Part shown: in pieces, positions 54,058-61,295 of the stretch
How the letters are laid out: every line of letters starts with the position of its first letter
How positions within the stretch are numbered: the first letter of the stretch is position 1
Origin: JASSUD01 sp031963415
GTDB lineage: Bacteria; Pseudomonadota; Gammaproteobacteria; Burkholderiales; Burkholderiaceae
DNA: 64,000 nucleotides
Direction of reading: 5' to 3'
NCBI GenBank assembly: GCA_031963415.1
Contig: JASSUI010000001.1
Span: 1-64,000, forward strand
Program-made: the position numbers and the translations under genes
The notes under the pieces: generated by a model
Databases searched by the model: none
Told to the model about the DNA's origin: nothing
The model's input: the letters and a program-made list of their open reading frames with translations, nothing else

Positions 54058-57000
54058 TTACTCTTCCGTTGGTGCGACCTGATCTTGTACGGCTAAATGA
54101 AAAGGGGAAGGAATATCAGCAGCTTTCTGGACTTGTTGAATTGCTTCTTTGAATTCGTCTCTCTCCTCGCCTAGTGGAACAGTCTGCAGACCTTCAGCAG
54201 TATAAAAACACAGCATGCCACCTTGAATATAGCAAGGCATGCTCTCAGCAAAGCGTTGGCTACGTAAGAATTTCGTGTAAATCATTTCAATCTGCTGTCC
54301 ATTCAGTGTAGGTAACAAGCGATAGAGAGCCCAACGGTGTCTATCTAGCACATTAACGGCGATATATTTCAAGTCATCATCCTCCTGTGCCAGCTTAAGC
54401 AAAATCCGCAAGACGGAATCAGGCAATGAAGGCAGCTCTCCTAACGCCTCAACAGCATTGCATTTTACAGTTCTACGCTGTTCCTTCGCCAAAGTAAGCC
54501 AAGCTAGCAGATCAGATTCGGATAACGAAGACAGCTTACCTAGCACCTGAAAAGCAGTGAGCCTCACCAATTTATCTGGGTCCTGTGTCAATGTACGCAC
54601 GGTTAACAATTCTGATTCCGGTAGCAAAGATAGCGCGCCTAACGCTTGAAAAGCAGTGAGCCTCACCAATTTATCCGGGTCTGCCGTCAACGTAAGCAAC
54701 GCCGACCACGCAGATTCAGATCCCGATCGCGTGTGCTGTTCACCTAATGCCATTGCAGCGGTGAACCTCAAAGCCTGGTCTTTATCCTTCGCCAATACCA
54801 CCAAGATCTGCAGGGCGGACTCCGATAGCGAAGACTGATTGCCTAACGCCTTAACAGCAGCGCATCTATCGATTTGTCCCCAGCCCCCGCTGCGATTCTG
54901 CGCTAATTTAAGCAAAGCCTCCAGCGCCGGCTCCGGTAACGCCGTCTGCTTGCCTAAAGCCTCAGCAGCAGCGCATCTCACATCCCAACTCCTCTTATCC
55001 GCTAGCGACTCTATCAAGGCCAGAAGGGAAGACTGCGATCGCGAAAACCGCTTGTCTAATGCCTTAACAGCAGCGAGCCTCACTGACCACTCCGCCTCCT
55101 TATCCTCCTTCGCCCGCTTAAGTAGGGCGTGCAAGGCAGGATGCGGTAACGAACGCAGCTCGTCTACCGCTTCAACAGCGGCGCGCTTTATATTCTGGTC
55201 TTGATTCTGTGCCAACGTAAGCAGCGGCTGCAAAGCAGATTCCGATAGCGAAGGCAACTTGCCTAAAGCCTCGACAGCGGAGAACCCCACATCCTTGTGC
55301 TTATCCTCTACCAGCTCTATCAAGGTTTCAAGGGCAGACTGCGATTGCAAAAAAAGCTTGTCTAAAGCTTTAGCCGCAGTAAGTTTCACATTCCAGCCCT
55401 GATCCTCCACTAACGCAAACAAGGCTTGCCGAACAGACTCCGGTAGTGGAGAAATTTTGCCCAGCACCTCTGCAGTGGCACGCCTTACATTATGATCCTG
55501 GTTTCGGTCCTGCGCCAACGTAAGCAAAGCCTGCAGTACAGAACCCGGTAATAAAGGTAGCTTACCTAACCCCTCAGCAGCAGCGGCCCTCACACTCCAG
55601 CTCCAGTCCTTCTTTAAATCTATCATGGCCTGCAAAACAGACTCCGTTAACGAAGGCAGCTCGCTCAAAGCCTTAGCTGCGGTATACCTAACCTTCCAGT
55701 CTGAGTCCTTCGTTAACCCTATCACAGCCTTCAGGGCAGATTCTGATCGCGAAGACTGTTGGCCTAAAGCCTGGACGATGTTGTCTGTCATACTTTCGTC
55801 TTTAGCCTGTACAACCAAGGCATTAAAAGCGAACTCCGATAAGGCGGCTCGATATCCAAGTGCTGTCGTAACCGCTTGTTTAGTGAGCGGTAGGGTTGTA
55901 TTTTCCAGACAACTGAGTAGGATTTGCTCAGGAAAGGTGGAGTGATGCGCTAGTGTACAAGCCCTTCTTTTATCAATCTCCCATTGCAACCATTGAGCTA
56001 ACTGCTCCTCTAGTCTATCTCTGATTTCGCGTGGCAACCCCACGTCCGGCGCACGAGATGCTTCATATAGGCAGCTCATAATCAAGCGCTGATGATATGC
56101 GCCGACTAAATCGAGGGGTTCAGCTTCGAGCAATGCAAAGAAACGCATCAGCCCTTCGCCACGCAGCAACCCCGACACGAACCACCAAAAAATCTCATAG
56201 CGTGGATTGTATTTATGTTGACGCACAAACGCCTCTGGCAAAACTTTCACCCACCTCTGAGTATCGGCGGACATTAATGTGATCTCTCGACGCGCTTCCC
56301 AATGCGCGGCAAAGTGTTTAGCGGCGAAGAATTCCTGAAACGTCAAATGCATAAAGTGATAGCTTTGCTGGCTTTCCTCGGCATCATCGGTATGCAGGAA
56401 CGAAAGTTTTTTGAGGTTAACTTCCAACGTGAGAGGAAGTGACTTACCTTCACGTATCAATTGCTCAATGAGGTCGTCTAAATAAGCAGTATCAAATTCA
56501 ATACGACCACTTTGTAATCCGTGAAAGGCTAAAGCACTGAGAAAGTTACTTTCTGCTTGCACGGCTTGCTCAATGCGTGAGGCTTTTCTCAACGCTCTTA
56601 CCGCCTCGTCTGATAAGAGCTTTCCCCCCTCCCGTTTGTCCAAACGCAGCATATCCTTGCGCCATAACTTGTTTATCATCGCTTGATACAACCCGGTGGT
56701 GGTCATTTCGCCACGTGTCTCTTGCTGCATGCGTTTGATTTCATCCCAGCTGTAACAAAGTGCCTCGAGTTGGATGGGTACGTTAACCAGCCCTTGGATA
56801 GGAGCATTCGCCTGGATGAAGCGTTTCATCTCATCAGCCCGCGAAACCGATATCATGGCTGGGTTGTCGAGATAGTTGATCACGTCCTTTGGGCTAAAAC
56901 CTAACGTCTCTAGCTCCAGATCCATCGCTTTAGCCTGTTTCAACCCGACAAAAGGACGCGAGGTAATCAATACCGCAGGTTGGTTGAGCAAATTCTTCAG

Positions 57001-59133
57001 AAACTCAGCCATCGGTTCATTTTCCCCCCATTCCTGTGCGACCTCATCCCAACCGTCAAGCACAAAAAGCGTTTTCTCTCGCGCAGGTCCCTCAATTTGT
57101 GCTTTCAGTGCCCGCGCTAAAACCAGACCTTTAGGGTGAGTATGGAAGTAGGTTTGATAGAATAACGTCACCCAATCACAGCTTTGTCTGCCTTTCAGCG
57201 TGCGTAGTGGAATCCACAGCATATATTCAAAGCGGTCGCGCCATTGCCCTTTCCGCGTGTATTCGTAAACGATTTTTTTGGATAAGGTCGTCTTACCCAC
57301 GCCAGCCCGACCGCTAATCAGAATTCGCTTCGGCGTCACCGTCTTGCCTTTGCTTAGTTCCCTCGGTTCAAATAGTTCTTCAAGCGGCACTAATTTTTGT
57401 TGAATGGATTCCATCGCTTCGGCGCCCGGTAAACGATGAGAATGATCTAACACAACTTTTTCCGCTTTCGCTTCCTTTTCTTCCCCTTCTTTAGGCTGTT
57501 TCTCTTTTTTGCGAATTCTCTCGTACTCCACGATGGCCAGATTGATATAGCAATCCTCCATCGGTAAATCCGAGCCAGACAAGCGTTGAATAACCGAGCT
57601 TTTGGCACGATATGAGATTGTCAAAGCAGATTGAATTTGCTCCGGCGATACTATCGCCTCTCCATGGATACGCTTGATTTCTGCAAGCAGGCTTTCATGA
57701 GCTCTGTGAACATTCAGTTCCCGTAAATCAGCGCTGTGCTCTTGCTTCAAGGTGTCAAGGGCCGCCAGAGAGGATTGAGTCAAGAACGACGAAAAGTCGC
57801 CTGCGGTTAATGTATGAGCGTCGTCTTCTCGTAACCTTTGCAAGCAGGCTTGGTAAATCTTGTTTTCTAATATTGCAATGCACGACGTTTGTCTCACGAA
57901 CAGGCGTTTTAAGAGTTTAAAGAAACCAATATGCAAGCCTTCGTCTTGGTACGTCTGACGCCCATCCCACAGATTGGGTGTGCACCAGATCAAGTCTTCA
58001 ATACGAATCGTCGTCGAGTCGAAAATAAATTGCGGTAAACATTGCTCAGCTTTACTGTTGAGCAATACAGGAATAATGCCGTGCTTATCCTGGTAGTGCT
58101 GATAGCGGATTTGCAAAAAGGCCAATTCTGTTAACACATGGTGAAATTCTTTTTCTTTTAGATTTGCTTTCACCACGTTGCGCATCTCAACCTCAATCTG
58201 AGTGAAATCGTTCGTGTGCTTAGTCACTTCCTGATAAGCACGCTGAACTGCTTCACAAAAGTGCAGATAGTACGGTGACGCCATATAACGGCCCAACAAT
58301 TCTGAACCGCAAAGAACAACATAATCTACAGTGCCTGAATGGTTGGGTAATAGGCAGAGTTGGCTGGATAGGATGTCGTTGGCTTTGGCCTTATCCTCCA
58401 TGGCCGCTCGCAACGGTAAAACCTGGTGGCCATTTGCTGAGCGATCAGAATATAAATTAGCGCGCAGATTAGTTAACCATTCAATCAGGCATCGAGAGGC
58501 TTCTGCATTGGCTTTGCCCAACCGATGATTGTTATGCGCATACACCAAAAAAAGACTCGGCGAGCTTTGACACAAATCCAAATCTTGAAACTGTTTAAGA
58601 ATGGTTTCAAAGACCTGCGCCACCCACTGATGTTTTTCTTCCAGACAATCTTCCACTAGCTTAGGTGATGGCGTCAGGGAAGTCTTTGTAGGAAAAAAAT
58701 CAACAGACCAGGGCAAGCCAATAGTGCTACCTACAGAAGGTAGCGAAGCAGGAGACCTTATAGCAGGTAAGCATTCATCGCCCCATGTTTGCGCTTTTTC
58801 GTAACTCTTCTGCGCTTTTTCATATTCTCCCAAACTCTTCAATACTTCTGCCCGTTCAAAATAAACTTCAGCGATATGTTGCCGCAGCAACTTATCTTCT
58901 TCGGTTTGAAGAATTTGCGCTTGACTAAAAGCACTCTTTAACTTTGACAAAGGTGGCGGCTTTCTATGTGTATTTTCAGCATGTTTAAAAGTCACTTTAG
59001 CTTGGTCATATGAAGCCAAGGCCATCTCGAAATGCTGCGTTGCCTTATAGAAGCGAGCTTGATCCAAAAAGCCTTGCGCCTGCATCTGCAGCTGCTTACT
59101 GATCAAATTTTGGGGAACAGAAGTACTCAACAT
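54058..59133 (-). CDS. NACHT-HEAT STAND protein, copy 2 (intact, 1691 aa)
   Basis: The intact member of the family. Order from the N-terminus: TPR-like helices (1-118); a linker; a TIR/SEFIR-like alpha/beta domain (about 185-365; SLFLVYAHNN, ANLYSDRS, DYVVLCGSELLGRYMAS, HGIIPVLLNS); a helical region and charged linker (about 530-560); NACHT with Walker A GRAGVGKTTLSKK (about 605) and Walker B LFVLDGWDEVAQEW (about 690); winged-helix-like parts with YHFMHLTFQEFFAAKHF; about 15 HEAT-like repeats of about 33 residues (1090-1600); and a C-terminal cap (about 1600-1680, QQIEMIYTKFLRSQRF ... GMLCFYTAEGLQTVP). STAND NTPases of this layout are intracellular sensors in animals, fungi and bacteria. There is no signal peptide. 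The trigger and effector activity are not known. Confidence 0.88.
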   Translation of the reverse strand: MLSTSVPQNLISKQLQMQAQGFLDQARFYKATQHFEMALASYDQAKVTFKHAENTHRKPPPLSKLKSAFSQAQILQTEEDKLLRQHIAEVYFERAEVLKSLGEYEKAQKSYEKAQTWGDECLPAIRSPASLPSVGSTIGLPWSVDFFPTKTSLTPSPKLVEDCLEEKHQWVAQVFETILKQFQDLDLCQSSPSLFLVYAHNNHRLGKANAEASRCLIEWLTNLRANLYSDRSANGHQVLPLRAAMEDKAKANDILSSQLCLLPNHSGTVDYVVLCGSELLGRYMASPYYLHFCEAVQRAYQEVTKHTNDFTQIEVEMRNVVKANLKEKEFHHVLTELAFLQIRYQHYQDKHGIIPVLLNSKAEQCLPQFIFDSTTIRIEDLIWCTPNLWDGRQTYQDEGLHIGFFKLLKRLFVRQTSCIAILENKIYQACLQRLREDDAHTLTAGDFSSFLTQSSLAALDTLKQEHSADLRELNVHRAHESLLAEIKRIHGEAIVSPEQIQSALTISYRAKSSVIQRLSGSDLPMEDCYINLAIVEYERIRKKEKQPKEGEEKEAKAEKVVLDHSHRLPGAEAMESIQQKLVPLEELFEPRELSKGKTVTPKRILISGRAGVGKTTLSKKIVYEYTRKGQWRDRFEYMLWIPLRTLKGRQSCDWVTLFYQTYFHTHPKGLVLARALKAQIEGPAREKTLFVLDGWDEVAQEWGENEPMAEFLKNLLNQPAVLITSRPFVGLKQAKAMDLELETLGFSPKDVINYLDNPAMISVSRADEMKRFIQANAPIQGLVNVPIQLEALCYSWDEIKRMQQETRGEMTTTGLYQAMINKLWRKDMLRLDKREGGKLLSDEAVRALRKASRIEQAVQAESNFLSALAFHGLQSGRIEFDTAYLDDLIEQLIREGKSLPLTLEVNLKKLSFLHTDDAEESQQSYHFMHLTFQEFFAAKHFAAHWEARREITLMSADTQRWVKVLPEAFVRQHKYNPRYEIFWWFVSGLLRGEGLMRFFALLEAEPLDLVGAYHQRLIMSCLYEASRAPDVGLPREIRDRLEEQLAQWLQWEIDKRRACTLAHHSTFPEQILLSCLENTTLPLTKQAVTTALGYRAALSEFAFNALVVQAKDESMTDNIVQALGQQSSRSESALKAVIGLTKDSDWKVRYTAAKALSELPSLTESVLQAMIDLKKDWSWSVRAAAAEGLGKLPLLPGSVLQALLTLAQDRNQDHNVRRATAEVLGKISPLPESVRQALFALVEDQGWNVKLTAAKALDKLFLQSQSALETLIELVEDKHKDVGFSAVEALGKLPSLSESALQPLLTLAQNQDQNIKRAAVEAVDELRSLPHPALHALLKRAKEDKEAEWSVRLAAVKALDKRFSRSQSSLLALIESLADKRSWDVRCAAAEALGKQTALPEPALEALLKLAQNRSGGWGQIDRCAAVKALGNQSSLSESALQILVVLAKDKDQALRFTAAMALGEQHTRSGSESAWSALLTLTADPDKLVRLTAFQALGALSLLPESELLTVRTLTQDPDKLVRLTAFQVLGKLSSLSESDLLAWLTLAKEQRRTVKCNAVEALGELPSLPDSVLRILLKLAQEDDDLKYIAVNVLDRHRWALYRLLPTLNGQQIEMIYTKFLRSQRFAESMPCYIQGGMLCFYTAEGLQTVPLGEERDEFKEAIQQVQKAADIPSPFHLAVQDQVAPTEE

Positions 59134-59321
59134 ATTGTTATTTCTAGATTTAATGTGTGCTCAGCATTAAAAGGCGCGCCGATCTCAAGAAAACGAATTA
59201 ATCACTACCAATGCGTCGTTCACTTCTTGCATCTCGGCCGCATGTACCTAAGCAGCGCTGATTTTCAAATGCCTATCATCTAGTTTGATTAGCCTAGTGA
59301 AAGCTGAAATTGCCGCTGAGC

Positions 59322-59366
59322 TTATCAAAGAGGGGAAACAAAATGTGAGAAGGTAAATGGCTGAAT
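59322..59366 (-). promoter_or_regulatory. Conserved upstream block of NACHT copy 2
   Basis: The counterpart of 53641-53684, here 189 bases upstream of the copy 2 start. The extra distance reflects about 125 bases (about 59165-59290) that are absent upstream of copy 1. The sequence immediately before the two start codons is also similar (CAATATG). Confidence 0.45.
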
Positions 59367-59649
59367 TTATGACTTGGCGCATTAAATTTTTCATCGTTTC
59401 GCGTCGTCTAAATTGGGATGCATAATATTCGTTATCCAGGGATTACTCTGATAGTTGAGTTAGAGATAAATCGTAAAATCCCGTTTTTTTGCACTCAGGT
59501 AATACATGTAGTAATTCGCTTAAATAATGAATTCACTTGTTGGATTACCGATTGAATTTACTTCGCATGGTATCGTGATATCAGTCAATATTGCCTGCTG
59601 TGTCAAATGTAGATTTCGATAAAAAATAAGGGAGAGCATGTTAAATATT

Positions 59650-59820
59650 TCGGAATATTATGCGCAGACGACATTCTGAACATCATCGATGATTTTAATC
59701 ATGAGGGACTCGACATCGAAATCGATTTCTCACTGCCGTCAGAACGCGTGATTCGTACCTTGGAGCATATTATTGAATGGCGAGGTCCGTCAGAGCGAAT
59801 TCGTTGTGATGATGGCCCCG
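59650..59820 (+). pseudogene. IS3-family transposase (OrfB) remnant
   Basis: One plus-strand frame reads ILNIIDDFNHEGLDIEIDFS and then LEHIIEWRGPSERIRCDDGP, which is the integrase-core region of IS3-family OrfB (typically N-DDFNRE ... EWRG-P--IR-DNGPE). No start, N-terminal half or downstream catalytic Glu region remains. It ends within a few bases of the IS256-family insertion, but the frame does not resume on the far side. Confidence 0.8.
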
Positions 59821-59836
59821 GATCTTCCTTAAAATC

Positions 59837-61178
59837 GAAGGTGTCAGGAATTTTGTGTGAAAGAAGTCATATGATAATGAAGGTAATCAAAAAGTAAGCA
59901 TATGACAAAGATAGACCAAGCGATATTAGATAAATTTTTAGAGGGAGTAGACCTGTCAAATCCGCACTCGATATTCACAGAAAGCGGGTTGTTTGGTCAG
60001 CTTAAAAAGTCACTAGCAGAAAGAATATTGCAGGGTGAATTAGCGCATCATCTCGAGCAAGAACGTAGCGTAGGCAAGATCAAGCGTAATCATAAAAATG
60101 GTAGCAGCAAGAAATCGGTCTTAGCGTCAGAAGACAAGCTGGAACTCGATATACCGCGAGATCGAGAAGGCAGTTTCACGCCGCAATTCATCGCTAAGCA
60201 TCAGCGGCGACTACCGGGCTTTGACGATAAGGTGATCTCGCTTTACGCGCGAGGGTTACCGGTGCGCGAGATTCAAGCGCATTTAACCGAGTTGTATGGC
60301 TTAGAGGTCTCGCCTGATCTGATCTCAACGATCACCGCCGAAGTGATGGACGAAGTCAAGGAATGGCAGAATCGCCCCCTAGAACCGATGTATCCGTTGG
60401 TGTTTTTTGATGCCTTACGAGTCAAAATTCGAGATGAGGGCAGCGTTAAAAACAAAGCGGTCTATCTTGCTTTGGGTGTACGACCAGACGGTACCAAGGA
60501 AATTCTGGGTATTTGGATTGAACAAACCGAAGGGGCAAAATTCTGGCTGAGGGTCATGACAGAGCTTAAAAATCGAGGCCTGTCTGACGTATTAATCGCC
60601 GTCGTCGATGGACTCAAAGGCTTCCCAGAAGCCATTACAGCGACCTTTCCGCAAGCGCAAATCCAGACCTGTATCGTGCATTTAATTCGCAATAGCCTGG
60701 ATTTTGTGAGCTGGAAAGACCGTAAGGCTGTCGCGGCAGAACTAAAAAATATTTATCGCGCCACCACCGAAACCGAGGCCGCTGTGGCGCTTGAGGTCTT
60801 TGCCGAAAGTCCATGGGGGCTGAAATATCCGCCGATTGCTTCAATTTGGCGGCGCCATTGGCAAGAAGTCATTCCTTTCTTTGCTTACCCGTTAGAAGTG
60901 CGAAAAATTATTTATACGACCAATGCCATTGAAAGCCTCCATATGCAAATACGGAAGGTCATTAAAAATCGAGGTCACTTCCCTAACGACCAGGCCGCCA
61001 TCAAACTCATTTATTTGGCTTTGCGAAATATCACTAAAAATTGGACAATGCCACCTAATACATGGCGCACTGCAAAAGTTCAATTTGCCATTTTATTTGG
61101 CGAGCGTTTTACAGCTTCATTATAAGAAGCTGTCATAGTTAACCGTGACCTCGGACACACAAAATATCTGACAGGCTC
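59837..61178 (+). mobile_element. IS256-family insertion sequence with target duplication
   Basis: About 1342 bp containing one transposase gene. Terminal inverted repeats: GTGTCAGGAATTTTGTGTG at 59841-59859 against CACACAAAATATCTGACAG at 61156-61174 (16 of 19 positions), extending outward by about four bases. Directly outside lie TTAAAATC (59829-59836) and TAAAAATC (61179-61186), an 8-bp duplication with one mismatch, the size typical of IS256. It is intact and probably recently active. It sits between NACHT copies 2 and 3. Confidence 0.88.
59902..61125 (+). CDS. IS256-family transposase
   Basis: A mutator-type DDE transposase, 407 aa. Features: N-terminal helices, the conserved LYARGLPVREIQAHLTELYG, the first catalytic Asp in PLVFFDALRVKIRD, the second in VLIAVVDGLKGFPEAI, the family motif QTCIVHLIRNSLDFVSWKDR, and the catalytic Glu with IYTTNAIESLHMQIRKVIKN. 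Length and order match full-length IS256 transposases, so it is probably functional. It starts at ATG 59902, 65 bp inside the left end, and stops 53 bp before the right end. Confidence 0.96.
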   Translation: MTKIDQAILDKFLEGVDLSNPHSIFTESGLFGQLKKSLAERILQGELAHHLEQERSVGKIKRNHKNGSSKKSVLASEDKLELDIPRDREGSFTPQFIAKHQRRLPGFDDKVISLYARGLPVREIQAHLTELYGLEVSPDLISTITAEVMDEVKEWQNRPLEPMYPLVFFDALRVKIRDEGSVKNKAVYLALGVRPDGTKEILGIWIEQTEGAKFWLRVMTELKNRGLSDVLIAVVDGLKGFPEAITATFPQAQIQTCIVHLIRNSLDFVSWKDRKAVAAELKNIYRATTETEAAVALEVFAESPWGLKYPPIASIWRRHWQEVIPFFAYPLEVRKIIYTTNAIESLHMQIRKVIKNRGHFPNDQAAIKLIYLALRNITKNWTMPPNTWRTAKVQFAILFGERFTASL

Positions 61179-61295
61179 TAAAAATCATTCAAAATCACCT
61201 TGTAAATTGGGGCTCCACTCTATAAGAGAGTTTATGCTGAGTCTTACATAGCAAGGCTGATCGGGGCGCTGCTGGCGTGCTATTTTTCCCTAATT

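Larger units (their letters stand above)
59134..59836. other. Intergenic region between NACHT copy 2 and the IS256 element
   Basis: About 700 bp without an intact gene. It holds the conserved upstream block of copy 2 (59322-59366), AT-rich sequence, and an IS3-family transposase remnant (59650-59820). Confidence 0.6.
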
